Below are positions 22,800 through 35,579 of a stretch of 64,000 nt of DNA, one piece after another. The DNA is from Trichuris trichiura (taxonomy: Eukaryota > Nematoda > Enoplea > Trichinellida > Trichuridae), in contig JBAJFE010000026.1 in the NCBI GenBank assembly GCA_037903355.1, forward strand, positions 5,642,001 to 5,706,000, in the 5' to 3' direction. A program made the translations under genes and the position numbers. Under the pieces are notes generated by a model that did not search any database, was not told the DNA's origin, and worked only from the letters and a program-made list of their open reading frames with translations. The number at the start of each line of letters is the position of its first letter. Within the stretch, counting starts at the first letter, position 1.

Positions 22800-25700
22800 G
22801 GGACTTCTTGTTGCTTTTTGGCTTTGCCTACCGCTTGTTATAGATGAACTGGCGGAGATGGTAAAGTTAAGGTGAACAACTGTTTCTGTACGATTTGGAC
22901 AGAGCGGCATCGTCAGGAACGTTTACTTCGCGTCAGCTGTTCAGCATTTGATTGAATTGTCGATTTTTCAACAAATGCATGGAATGCTCGTAGCAGCTAG
23001 AAATTTATTTCAGCTTTCCGCAACTGCACATGCATCCTTTCATTAACGCCGTTCACCGAGACCGTCCGTTGTTGAGTTATTTTTTGTTTTACTTTTTCTG
23101 AGTTTTCAGAACTTAACGGAAAAAAAAGTCAGCAGATTGATAGCTTGCACAGCGGAAGATAGGCGCACTTTTAAAATGTCCTTCTAGTTTGATCTGCAGG
23201 TAACATAACGTGTCCGTAAATTCTTTCATCATTATTGGTTCTTGCAATGGACCGCTTGCTTCCTGTTGCCATGCTTCAGTCTTTTCATATACAGTTCCGT
23301 TCCTCTTCACCGTAATTCGAGATTATGCCTGTCCATAGCGGGGGAAAACTAATAATCACGTGCGCTATAATCCAGTGTCAACAAAGCACTGCGTGCGGTT
23401 GACAAGATTCCTCTAGGCTAACTCTAACTTTGTTGTTGCGAGGTGGTCAAAAAACCATTTTGATCTTCTTGCAGTAAAAAAGACTGCCTTAATATATTAC
23501 GCTGAAAAAGGGACTAAGTGCGTCTCGGCATTATGCTATTGAAAACTGCATTACTAAGACGGGTTAATTTCACGACATTAATAGCAGTATGATAAGCCAT
23601 AACGTTCTGATTCATGTTCGACCACAGTGTAAGCTTTTAGTGCTTGATCCAGGGCAATGAGTCGGCCACGAGAATATGCTATCCTAATATCTTCTTCATA
23701 ACCTTTCATTCCTTGCTTTGTATTGCTTTATTTATCTAAACAGCTCATGTGCTCCTCAAATCTGAGTGTCAACATATTTCCCGCTCTCTTTGTACAAGAG
23801 AAGGCCTAACTGCACTTAACTTTATATAGGATTCCAGGTTAGCTGAACAAGAGGTTCTAATGGTCTTATGCTAATTCAGGCGGCTTTCAGAAGGCCATTT
23901 GCATTAGCATTAAAGAAAGATTATACCAGTACGCTTTGCTAGAAAGAGACAAATTTGCAGGCATACTGCTGAAGAGTATGCATGAAACGTAACGAATAAA
24001 TTTTGTGCTCCTCGTGCGGGGAAGAATCTGTGAAAAAACAGAAGAACTTATGGGACCGTCTCTGTTCCGCCTTCACTGTCAATTTATGGATAAGTACTAC
24101 AATATTAATAAGTGAATTTACATATGAATAATTTGCCGTTCGAAGAAGATGAAATTACGCATGCTGAGAAATGTTTCGTCAAATTTTTATAGCAGAAAAA
24201 GTGGGCGTTACAGGGCGCGACAACAATTGGAAAGACGTAGTAATCATTTCACGGCAGTGTGCTTAACACGAACAAACAAAAGGTTGATTGCCTAAAGAAT
24301 ATCAGATTTTGAACTCCTGAAAAAGATGAAAAAGTAGTCGACTGATGTGTTGGCAAAACTACTGAGAAGTGCAGCAGAGACGAAGTATGAAGTAGCTTTT
24401 TTCTTACAGGTATTCAATGCAGTGGAAAACGCTGGCCATATATATGTATATATGATGGTTTAGCCAGATATTTCAATAGCAAAGACAGTGGATGGATAGA
24501 TAGATTTTCATCTTCGCTTGAAGGAACAGTCCATTTATTGAATGGGAATTATGGAAAGTAGTTTTCAGCATTAAGGAAGGAATGGTGAGATAAGAATGAA
24601 TGTATCCCACACAAAGCATCAAGCGCTGTGAAATTGGAATTTCGTGGCGGTAGTATGTGGCACTGTAACACAAGAGTAGCAGCAAGCAAGCAGGGATACT
24701 TTGTCTACTAGAATAAATAATGATGGGACATTTCGAGTTTGTTGCTCTTTTGACGCTATTTGCTACTACCCCTGCTTCCGGTAAAGTTTTTATTTCAATT
24801 GTTGCTTTTCTGCTTGACTTCTTTGACACGTTTGATTCGTTGAAAAGCATGTAATTGCCGCAGCCCATTTTACTTAGCTCTAATGCAGTGCCACGTCTTG
24901 TCGATTCATGACGCAAATCCACTGAGCAAATATGGCAATAAAAAATAATAGTATTATAGCTGTGTGATGGGCTCAACTTCTAGGCATCAGCACGTCATCT
25001 CTGAAACAAAAATAAATTCAGCGTTTACTGCTTTGCTGCACCATATCTTGTTTTTATAAAACGGAAGCTGCATGTGCTGTTTTCAGATTTTAATCTGTGG
25101 CCTTCTCTCCAGATATCTTACCTGCATTTTTCAGTGGTTCTTTTGTTGAAGGAGCGTTCTTGTTAACGGTCAGTCTAGCCAAACTTTGGTTGACTTTAAT
25201 TAAAGGCAGCTGCCGTCCTCCTCTCTGCTGCAGGCTTTGTTCACTCTGCTTACTCTATTAATTCACTGTTTCTTATTTCTGTATCCCTGTTAGTTTCAGT
25301 CAGAATTGAATTCGTCAGAACATTAATCATATCGTGGTTAGAATGGATGATGCTCTGTAGTTACTGCTGATCTGATTGCTATATTTCACTTACTTCTGCT
25401 GACTGCATCCGCAAAAGACGTAAATGTATGTTAGCAAACGAAAGCCAAGCTACTTTTGGTTATTATTTTCGAACTTCCTGGTTGTGCTTGTCTTCTTTGA
25501 GTGAATTTAAACTTTCCCATTTAATCTTTGCTAGTTCTATTAGTACATCACCTAGTTCTTTAATTCACCACCTTTGCTAGTTCTTTAATTTCAGAATCCA
25601 TCAACGGGCAAGAAAACATACCGTATGAAGTAGTGATGAAAGTACGTCACCTACATCAAAAAACGTGTATTCAGCGTAAGTTGGTTCAGCGTTTCACGTG

Positions 25701-28700
25701 AATACTAACGGGGTTACAAAACGTTTTCGTTGTAATCTATTCTTCGCATTTCTAAATTGTTGACTACTTCTATGCTGATAGATGTCCGCCGTGATAGTGT
25801 TCACTCTTGTACGGACCTCAAAAAATGCGTGCAGTTATACGAGCTTCCTTCCGAGTCGAGTTATGGAAAGTCGCGTGAGTTTACGCTTCCAGCAATGAAT
25901 TGTCGTCAAACGTTTGCTTTCGTTTCTCGAAGGAGTGCCAGACAACAAAGTCCTCCAGCAACTACTGAATGTTTACAAGGACAGTGTCCTCTTTCATAGT
26001 CAAATAAAGTTATGAATTGTTGAGAATTCTCCTGGCGGAGAATCCATCTCTGATGAAGCGAGAACTAGTCGACCGGCTGAAGCTGTATGAAGGAAATGTT
26101 GCGGCTGTAGAAAAGATGAGTCTGCAGAGCAAGAGAGTATTAATTGCTTATACCATGAAACAGGGTAAGCTATATCCTGGAACAATTCGGCACATCCAGT
26201 ATAACTTCCTGAAGCTATCAAAGACAAGTATACTTTTGATGGCGAAACTTTTTCCGCCTTTTGGCTAAGAACGTCGCTTACTGCGTTTGATAGAGATCTT
26301 AGAGTTGTTAAAAAAATCAGAACAAAATCTTCAGGGCGCCTAGTAACCGTTCATGAGTTTTAGCACATTTACTGGGAAAATGAAACCCAGCTAGAAGGCA
26401 TGTAGTGGAAGCACCCCAATTCTTAATGACTAGTAAGAGTATGAATTGAGCCCTGACTGGACAAAATCCTGGAAACGATCTTCTGGGACGCGGTACAAAT
26501 TCTTGCGACTAATTCTATAGAGTATGGAGTCTTATATAGACTTATTGCATTCACTTCATGGCGCAATCAGGTACAAATGTCGAGGAAAGCTATCACGAAG
26601 GGTACTGCTACTGCGCGACAGTATTCTGACTGACAGATCAAAGATGTTACCTGCCGCCACCCAAGGATGCAGGTTCGGTCAGGTCAACAACCGTATTTTC
26701 CAGACTTTATGACCAGTAAATACGTTTTGTTTGGAAATCGGAAGCAGCGCCTTTGAGGAAAAAGATTCAGAGACGACAACGAGTGCAGTGATCAGTTAGA
26801 GTGCTTTAACAATTGTGAAAAAGGCTTTTAGTGACTTAATAAATTTTAAACCTCCATATGAAAAGTTCATTGAAGTTCAAGAATATTATATCAGATAATA
26901 GTAAAGTTTCGTCTTCCTAACTGATCTGGAAATAAGGTTAGGGAAAACGTTTTGCAACTTTGGCCCAATGGAAACCGTTTAATGGATATTAACAGTGTTA
27001 GCTTTGTAAAAAAAACTAATTCGTTGGCAAAAGAAAGGGAAAAGTGAAGCTTCGAGGATTCTTCTAGTTCCGTTCTATGTTACTAACTCATTCAGTAAAG
27101 GCGGAATGAGAAAAGTCCCGAAAGCTCTGTTTTTGCTAATAATCTATTGCTTTTACATAGCTGTTTGGCATTCTTATCCAGCATTTCCACGGCTTCTCCC
27201 TTTCTACGCAATAAATGTATCTGTCAACTACTGAAACAAGTGCCCTATCAATAAAAGGATGAGCAGGTTGTTAAAGAAATCACAGAGATCGAAATACGTA
27301 GCTTCCAGGACGCTCTAGTCCAATTGCCAGTGTGGCATAGGAGGTGTTTACACCGTTTTCTGCGTATATAAATCTTTATAGGGACAGTAGGTGAGGTAAA
27401 GCCAACATATTGCAGCATTAGTATCAATTGAAAACCGTACCCTAAATCACATTGACGTCTACACCTCTGTCGCGTTTAATGTTAATATTACTTTGTATGG
27501 AGATAGTTTCTTTGATCCGTCCTAAATGCAGCAGCCCAAGCTGCCTGGCGCTGGTAACGTTCAAAACAGGGCTAGCACTATGCATAGTTATGAAGAGTAA
27601 GTGTTATTGGAAAGAGATAGGTACGAACTAGACCGTAGCAGTGTTTTTCGCCAAGCGAGCTTATGTTTTGTTTTATTATTAAAAAAGCCTTAGAGCTTTC
27701 AAATCTTACCTGATCTGTCAGATAAACATACACATGTTATCAATAACATCTATATATGCATAAACGGAATTGCTGCAAATGCATCAACTCTCTGCTAATA
27801 ATTAAAAGCGCAGTACGTTTCTTTTTGTTTGTGCTTTAATTGGGCAAGTCATTTTTCCTGAAGCTGCTATAATGTCAACCTCTGTGTATATCCCAGAAGC
27901 CAAAGTTCACAGAATTTTTAGAGAAAAATGAAATAAATCATCCCTGGTTCCAAAATCTGTCGAATCATTATCAATGTGCACGCTGCGCAGCTTCAGGAAA
28001 TGAGTCATCGTGATTTTCTGGGCAGTAAACCATTTTGAGGGAAGCGCTGCCTGATCTGATTTGATTCCTTTTGAAGCACTCTACGTATGCGATATAAGTG
28101 TCAATTTGCTTTAGATAGAGTTCTACCAATAATCTAATTTCCCTTCTGACTTCCAGCCGATAATTCTTCTATTGCTAGCTGCACATGCAAAAGAGGGTAA
28201 AGACAAGAAATTGACATGGAAATTGCGTTATCCTTGACCAGACGAATAAGTATTTCTATTCCACTTCAGCATCCGTGAATTCTTTTTCTCTCCGTAAATT
28301 CATTACTACTGGATAGATACAGCTCAGAAAATCATTGACCAGTCCAGCAGAAACTGGTTTGCGTGACGGAGCTTTACGAGCTTTTGATAGAGTAAGACTT
28401 CTTACACTGGAACTATATTTCATAAGCAAATTATGTTTACTAAGGTTCATCTATCATTGCTAATTTAGCTCAGACCTGGCACTGCCCGCTCTGCTGATTT
28501 CGCCCTACAGAGAAGAGAAATGAGCAGCGACGCAGGTTAGGTCCCATCCTCGGATTCATTTTCCCTACTGTTTTTCTTGGTCGAATTTCCTCTAATAATT
28601 CTTCCTACCAGAAGGCAAAAAACGTAGGCAATTTATAAGGCACTTCAGTCACGACTTGTTTCTTGCCTAAAGTTGCAAAGAAGCATGAACAATAGCGATG

Positions 28701-30685
28701 TGTAAAGACTAATTTATGCTAGAATGTAGGTGGCAAAAAAGCGTAATCTCATGAGGTGCCCTTTGTGCGTGCAATGCTCGTCACTATTTTATTAGAGTGA
28801 AAAAAAGCTCATTTGGGCATGAGAAGTTTCTTGCCTAATCCAATAAATAACTTGAGAATAAAGCACTATATGTTATGCCTTAGTTTTATATATGCGGAAG
28901 CAGTCCAGTCTTTGGTCATTATAAATCTCATATCCGGTCTAAAATTATCAGGTATAAGATTTTCTAGTCGACGAGGCATTCGGAAAGCAGTTTGTCCTCC
29001 CTTCACCATTTTAAATCAGACTATCTGTAAAACCTGATAATAGGATAGGGTGAGTCTTGAAACTTTCGTGAATGAGATTCCGAAATAAACGGACTGCATC
29101 CATACCTGTAGTGAACCCTTTGCGCAAGTCGCAAACAGTTATGCTTTCAGTTTTTGCAGTAGACTTTGGCACGGCCGCACAGAACTATGCATATGCCTTT
29201 TTTCGTTTGTAATGAAATTATATTTATTAACTAGAAACAACACTGGTTCTAGCAAACCACTTTGGCATTCGGCAACGCCAGCATCTAAAAATTTTCTGGT
29301 TCATCGAGACTCAAAGTATCTGAATTGTCATTGATGGGTAAATAGCGAACTCATAGTGGCGAATGTAACGTTAACCGATGAGGAAATAATTGAATTTTAA
29401 ATGCCTCAAATAAGCGCGAAAGGATAGGAATTCATGGAAGAGAAAGACATAAACTGTTTAGGAAATCAGTTCTGAACTCATCTCCACTGCAAAAGACGCA
29501 AAACGGTTAAGCTTCTAACGCGCCTGCAATTAATTTTCACAGAGCCGTGAAGTCTACAATTTGAATGAACCTTCATTAAATAACCTGTCCTGTAATTTTG
29601 CAGCCGCATGATGGACGTTATCGATTACACGAAACCTAACCTACCTCGTGAATTACCAGTTTACGCGTTTAGATCAATTACGTCTCAGAAAAAGTCTATT
29701 GACTTCACAGCGAAGTCCGCGAACTATAACATTTTAAGTTGAACCACTATAAATATTTAGGCTACACCGCTAACAGAACTGCCAGAACTTCACTATATAT
29801 TGCGGGTAGATCTTGCTCTGGTTGAAACCACGCATTTTTCTCATTGTCAAGACCTGCTGTCGCTGGCTAGGCGCTTAGAGAAAAATGTTCAAGGAGTTAC
29901 CGCCTTCCTCTTTAGGAAAATCAATAGGTCTTCTCCAACTATAATAAACGAAACTCTTTTCGTCGCTCGCAGCCAGTTTCGGACTATTTGAGCTACCCTT
30001 GACCCTGTAGTTTCCACTACTGTACATTTGGGATAATAGCTGACGTTGGTTAAGAGGAGTTCGATTCAGTCAGCAGTGGCACTAGTAAGCTCAAGTTGCA
30101 AAGTTGCACGGAATGTATTAACTGCCCAAAACATGATTGCGAGTAGTCTTAGTTCATTGTCTATTTACCATTTAAGCTAGGCTGTGCTTGCCCATAAGGC
30201 ATAATAAATAAAGTTAAACGATCAGGAAGGTTGCTTCTCAGACGCACAACCACTCGCTCAACCTACAAAAGAGGCGTTCATATCTACTTTCGCTGGTTAT
30301 GGCCAATGAAAAGTGAAAATACTCGTCAATGTCCCGTATGCCACGAATTAGAAAACATAGCATGATTGATTACTAGCTGCTTTGTAACGGTTTCTTATCG
30401 TTCCTTTGCTAAAGTATTCTTACCCGTTTCACTCGTCGTCAAGAACAATTCACTACGAACCTTTTGACATTGTCATTGCATTCCATTTTGAGAATAGCAG
30501 AGCTAATTAAAAATATTCACCGGAATCAATTACTTCACCATCTGTTTCGCTTATCTGTAGAGGGAATGCAACAATTACGGAAGCTTCAGAGCACACTGAT
30601 TTTGATAACAATTACAACCGTACGGATATCATGACAAAATTTTTGTTTTTTCTTTTTCTTTTTCGTAACAGGTTTTGTAAACGTT
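22800..30685. other. Long gene-poor stretch
   Basis: Nearly 8 kb without a recognised gene. Small features are a duplicated TTTGCTAGTTCT / CTAGTTCTTTAATT tract at 25527-25590 and short TA-rich runs (24436-24456). Neighbouring plus-strand open frames at 25757-26268 have rather protein-like composition but are broken by stops and resemble no family I know. A 167-codon minus-strand frame at 24473-24976 also resembles no known protein. Confidence 0.55.
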
Positions 30686-30689
30686 TTAG

Positions 30690-31182
30690 AAAACTTTTTT
30701 ATACACAATTTTTAACTTGTTGTTCGTCAAAGAACGTTTATTGCTATAAACGTTTTAAGCGAAGCTTTCAGGTCACTCCGGGACCGCAGCTGTCAGCTCT
30801 ATCTTGAACCGTCGAGCCTTAGTCCCACCTCGTCATTCTGACGGTAGAGCGAGCACCCAACCGACCTGCGGTGACGGTGACAGATCCACAAATCTTGGGA
30901 CGTGTCACCATCGCGGCACTTTAGTTAGGCGCTCGCTCTATCGTCTGGCTGACGAGGTGGCACCAAGGCTCGATGGCTCAAGATAGAGCTGACAGCTGCG
31001 GTCCCAGACGAAGTTAGTCAGATGGAGAGGCTTGCAAGCACGAAGAGCTGCCCGGCGGTGGGCATTCCTGGCGCTGAAGACGGGTCGCAGAGTGACCCGA
31101 AAGCTTCGCTTGAAATGTTTATAGCAGTAAACGTTCTTTGATAAACAATAGCTTAAAAACCGTATATAAAAAAGTGTTATAA
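30690..31182. mobile_element. Foldback element, family B copy 1
   Basis: This is a long imperfect inverted repeat. The outer arms (30690-30779 and 31090-31182) share AACTTTTTTATA, TCAAAGAACGTTTA, TATAAACGTTT and GCGAAGCTTTC. The inner arms (about 30781-30860 and 30925-31010) share GGACCGCAGCTGTCAGCTCT and ATCTTGA, then GAGCGAGC. Even the central bases pair again (GCGGTGACGGTGACA with the TGTCACCATCGCGG side). About 80 bp inserted in the right half breaks the symmetry. The inner segment is GC-rich compared with the surroundings, and the 60-codon frames inside are by-products of the repeat. A second copy lies at 51269-51832. Confidence 0.8.
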
Positions 31183-31189
31183 ATCTTGA

Positions 31190-34100
31190 CAAATTACTAA
31201 TAAAATGTTGGTGCAGTATAGCTGACAGAAATTTTGAAATCGAAACTGTTGGGCAATGTTCGCTTTTCGAATGTTCATCCAAGAAATACGCAGAATTAAA
31301 TGTGGTAACAAATATTTACATTAGTTATAAGCGTTTGTAAACTTCGTCTACAGAATACATATGCCCTCCATTCATTGATTCCATTTCCGGATAAAAGCAA
31401 ACGACTGCTTGCAGAAAGACCGCTTAAGTGCAGAGCATTCTAGGTTTGGGATGAGATGAGAAAGTTTGACGGAATTTTCTGGAAACTAAACCTTACGTAA
31501 AAAACAAAAATTACGCTAAAAAAGTGTAAATATGCAAGCAGGTTTTAAAGAGGATTGTTAATATACGTATGACCTGATCATGAGAACTTTTAAAATTTTT
31601 GTGAGAAATCTAAGACAATTTTAAAGGACCATACCTAAGTGTAGTTTAGGCCCTAAATACCGTCAAAGCATGGATAAACCAGGCACTTCCAATGCAATCA
31701 ATTCGCTGAGATATGCTTGCATATTCTAACTATGAGTAGCTGCTGTTAAAAAAACCGTGAACCAGCTGATAAAAAAAATCGTAAATACCTTTTACGAACA
31801 TAAAAATTGACATAGTGCAAGCTAAGTGCCTTCATTTCACTTTTTCTTCTCTACTCAAACGTACGGTTTGCCTCAAACGATAATAATAGTATAGCTGAAA
31901 TTAACGATAACAAAAAAGAAATTAAGTAGCACCTTATTGGATTTTGAGGCAAGCTTACCCTAATCTTTTTTTTTTGATTAAGCTGGACTTCTAATCCATT
32001 GCTTTTACAGAGACGTTCACGGAATGTCTCCAGGTATTCGGAAACATTGTTTTTCTTTAAGTTGGTCCTTCCATGAGCTAGAAAAGAAACTTTCTGAAGC
32101 ATTCAGCTTGAGCAAGTTGTTCAAAGAGCGCTTGGTGGTTCAACAAGCGTGAATCGATCAGACGACGACGAAACTATTGCAACTACCAACAACAAAAAGC
32201 TTCCAATAAACATTAGCTTCATTCTCGTGCATTCTTACATAATGATTTTCGTTAGCTGGTGATGGGGGAACCTAAACTCATTTTTAGAAGCCAGCTGTAA
32301 GCAGCTGTTATGGTCAAAGATGATCTTTGGATTCGACTAGTCGTTTGAATCACCGGCTGGGCTGACTAGTAATATTCAGCGGAAATGGTCTTTACTTAGG
32401 GCCATAATGCGCCTTACTTAAGATGACTTCCTAAAATAGGCCTTTTCTTGAGCTGAACAATTGCCGTCAAACTATGCTTTCAACAGACGCTACTGCCGTG
32501 ATGATCGTTTGTTCAAACAGGCGAAGCTGGTGCTGCAGCAACTTCTATGCAGTTTTTCAAAGCAGGGCAGTAATAGCACTAAGATCATGATGGTGAAGAA
32601 GAAGGAAAAATGGATTTGTTTTTCTTGTCAGCATAATCTGTAGTATGCAAGATTTTATCATAGCCTACACCAGTGGGAACAACATCAAAGTTCACGCTAC
32701 GCTGCGCACATTGATTTTCCCCGTAAACAGTTAGACAAACACTGAACATCTTCCTGCCGACCGAAGGTACTTCTAGAAAGCCGTGAAGCTTCAGGTTTTG
32801 CAAAATGCACAGGCGTATCTAGCTAAACAAAATGGGTCGATGACATTCACCATCCGTTCGCAAACTTCGTTTTGCAGTTTCTTAATTTGCAGTTACAATA
32901 AAACCTTCAGGAAATAGGATGTAAGCCCTTTATGGTCCCATCCCCGCTTCAAAACATACCAAGAATGGCTCGGGCGGGTGTGGTCGCTCTGGGCCTAAGC
33001 TTGTACGACAAGCTATTCTCTGCCATTGTCAGTCTTTAGGTTTTCCAAAAGTTGCACGACGCCACGGTCTTTCGCTGTTTTACTTTTAGTCTAGCAGCGT
33101 TCGCCATATGCTGCCTGGATCTGACGGGTATATCGATCGAACGATTGGCAATATTTCCTCTCTGAACGCTCGATTAGCCCGTCCCACTGTTTTCCAATTT
33201 CGCAGGCCATTGCATTTCTTCATACACGCCTCTGTCGAAGCTTCAGTCTGCGTGTAAAACCTCTCGAGTCCATCCAGAGTGTTACCATGGAGATTGACAC
33301 TTCATCAGGCGACTTGTCTCCTCTACAGCGAACTGACCGAAGGTGAAAGGTTTAGGTGCTTTGCTGATAGCGTAATAATTAGCATGGGGCTTATGGGTCG
33401 TTGCCGACATTCATACTTGCGATGAGCTGTTTCTAGCAGCACAAAGCAGACCTTTAGTTAGATGGTCCTTCAAAGGTTAGAAACCGAGAGTGAGAATCAC
33501 GAAAATGGCTAGCACTGAGACCCTCAAAAACTGCTCAAATGAAACTCATCCATACTGTATCGTTCAGGTATATTCTCTGTTGGTGGTTATAGGTTCCATA
33601 GACAAACGGACAGATATTTAACCAAGTCGATACTACCGGTTAAAGGAGCCTTCTTTACGCTAGCAAATCACAAGCAGCAGTGCAGCTAGCAATTGATTCC
33701 AAACTACCATAGGCAGACAAGCGTTGTAGCGTTACGCCGTGTAGTCTGCTCTTTCTTACAACGGCAGTTTTAACTTGTCACGAAAGTGGAACAATTGACG
33801 ACGACCAGATGAGCAGGCATAGATTTCCATCGGCATCCGTATAACCCATGGTTGCTTTCCTTCTCGCCATACGCTCATAGTTTCTCAAGAATCGACAATC
33901 AAAGCAGCCCCTGTCACATGAAGTTCCAGATAATCTAGCTTGCATCAAAATTACAGCTAAGCCCCCGGCATTTTTACTCTCCAGCTGATTGATCCCGGTT
34001 GCTGACTACTGGAGTGCTGAGTTTACTCCATGCTTTAATCTTCAATATAATGCTTCACCAAGCAAAAGGCGGTGGCTTTAAGCAACCAAGTTTTTGGCAA

Positions 34101-34280
34101 CTTTCTTTTCCTGTCAGACAGTGCGTCAGAAGCTCCCGTTAAACACTCAGCTTGGGACGTTGCGTCGTCTCAACTTGCTACTACTTAGCTGAGCAGCAAC
34201 GACGGATATTTGACATTTCCAGGCAGCTGGCAGTTGTCGTCGGCGTTGTAGACCTGCCATTCGCTGAGCGTTTGGCATTC
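31190..34280. other. Intergenic stretch before the scramblase-like gene
   Basis: No supportable gene. It includes AT-rich sequence (31200-32450) and a more balanced part (32900-34140) that may contain 5' regulatory or untranslated exons of the gene starting at 34292. Confidence 0.55.
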
Positions 34281-34291
34281 CATCTGGTAAC

Positions 34292-35161
34292 ATGCCTCGA
34301 ACTGGCCTGTCGTCGTGCGGAAACACGGAAAGCAAAATAGAACTTACCGAAATGACTTGCGCCAACGAAGATGCGGAATGCAACGAAAGCAACATTGTCG
34401 AGCAGACTGTCTTCACCGAAGAGCTGGACCACGAAGAAGTAGGCACCGCTGACCATAAGCCTGAATGGTCATCCAAGCGGTACGGAAACCATGTGGGCCA
34501 CAACGCGCACGGTCCTCACAAATCGGATGTTCTTAAGTATATTGCTAAGGCAACTCAGTTTAGAATTAAAAGTGTTGGTAGCGATATACAAGTAACGGAT
34601 CTGTGCGACAATCCGCTGCTCGACATTTGGTACCAGTTGAATTGCACCTTCCGAGTATGGACTGTTGAAGCATACGGAAAGGCAGTACTGCAGGTGAATG
34701 ATCCCCTCAACGTATGTGATCCCTTTCTTCAGGAAGGGTGTATATTTGTGGTCGACTCAAGCGGCGACTACTTGGGCTACTTCGTTGCCAACGATCCGTA
34801 CGTGGTGCACAACGCTGATAACCGACCCATCGCCAGGGTTATACGGCCAAGTGAAATCGCTGCCGCAGGTGCACAGAAGTCAGCCGATGTGAATTTAACC
34901 GGCGAACCTCCACCCTTACTATCATCTGACAATAATGGATCCACGTCCATCAGTTTAACCTGCGTTAGTGAGCCTGACAGCTCCTGCATCGCTTCCTTGG
35001 ATAACAATGGCATACTTAAGTATGACGCTCGCGTGGGCTTGCAGATGAAGCTTTTAGTTCTCATGGCATTTGTACGTCTTATTACGGAAGAATCGAGCAC
35101 CTTGTCTGTTAGTTGTTCAATGATTAAGGTATTTCTGGGATGCTGCTTTCGCGGCTACTGA
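34292..35161 (+). CDS. Divergent phospholipid scramblase / LURP1-fold protein
   Basis: A 289-residue open frame. The acidic first 75 residues are not conserved. From about 83 the order of blocks follows scramblases: FRIKSVGSDIQVTDLCDNPL (90-109), TFRVWTVEAYGKAVLQV (119-135, matching the family's FTLRI.D..G..V), the NDPLNVCDPFLQEGC stretch (136-150) where scramblases have a Cys-rich motif, a conserved-looking GYFVAND..VVHNADNRPIARV (162-183), and after a Ser-rich insert a final VGLQMKLLVLMAFVRLI (248-264), matching the DVKMKAVMIGACFLID helix. Only two cysteines remain in the Cys-rich region, so palmitoylation and Ca-dependent scrambling are doubtful. Single exon; possible poly(A) signals are ATTAAA at 35193 and AATAAA at 35569. 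The family assignment rests on eye alignment; function is inferred. An upstream exon cannot be excluded. Confidence 0.65.
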   Translation: MPRTGLSSCGNTESKIELTEMTCANEDAECNESNIVEQTVFTEELDHEEVGTADHKPEWSSKRYGNHVGHNAHGPHKSDVLKYIAKATQFRIKSVGSDIQVTDLCDNPLLDIWYQLNCTFRVWTVEAYGKAVLQVNDPLNVCDPFLQEGCIFVVDSSGDYLGYFVANDPYVVHNADNRPIARVIRPSEIAAAGAQKSADVNLTGEPPPLLSSDNNGSTSISLTCVSEPDSSCIASLDNNGILKYDARVGLQMKLLVLMAFVRLITEESSTLSVSCSMIKVFLGCCFRGY

Positions 35162-35192
35162 GTCAGTAAAAATATTTTCACGCAGCCTTCTT

Positions 35193-35574
35193 ATTAAACA
35201 AATCTATTAATAGTAATTCTGCATACGCAAAATTTTGCATGCCCGCACGTACTCGCGCAACTTAGCGCGCGCACGCAAGTATATACGCATTATTAATAAG
35301 ACATGTATGCTAGTCGAAACTGCCAGCTGCTTCTATTAATAGAATTGAAGAAGAGCTTTCTTTGTTTTGGACGTCACAGCTGCAATGAACGAAATTGCGC
35401 GGGCAAATTGTATTAGTTTGATGTATCCACACCATGTTTCCTGAAGGGTTATATTGTTTTTCAGATGCAAATTTTTAGTTTTCACTTTTTATTTTATGAA
35501 TTATTGTTATTATTCTATATTCTCTTAATTATTGTTCCCTAAATTTTCACGATTAGCAATGTTTTTATAATAAA
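35193..35574 (+). terminator. Candidate poly(A) signals (35193 ATTAAA, 35569 AATAAA)
   Basis: ATTAAA lies 32 bp and AATAAA 408 bp after the scramblase-like stop codon. The second, followed by a TTGG-containing stretch, is the canonical hexamer. The sequence cannot show which is used. Confidence 0.4.
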
Positions 35575-35579
35575 AATAA

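Noticed and set aside
24473..24976. 167-codon minus-strand open frame with a CHIC motif
   Set aside because: No recognisable domain beyond two cysteines, no convincing splice context, and composition like the AT-rich surroundings.
25757..26268. Two successive plus-strand frames with protein-like composition
   Set aside because: Interrupted by stops and frame changes and similar to no family I know. Could be an old gene or transposon relic, but not supportable.
26255..26275. GCCTTTTGGCTAAGA, matching the 5' part of U2 snRNA
   Set aside because: Only about 15 bases match. The preceding stem and following branch-recognition region of U2 are absent.
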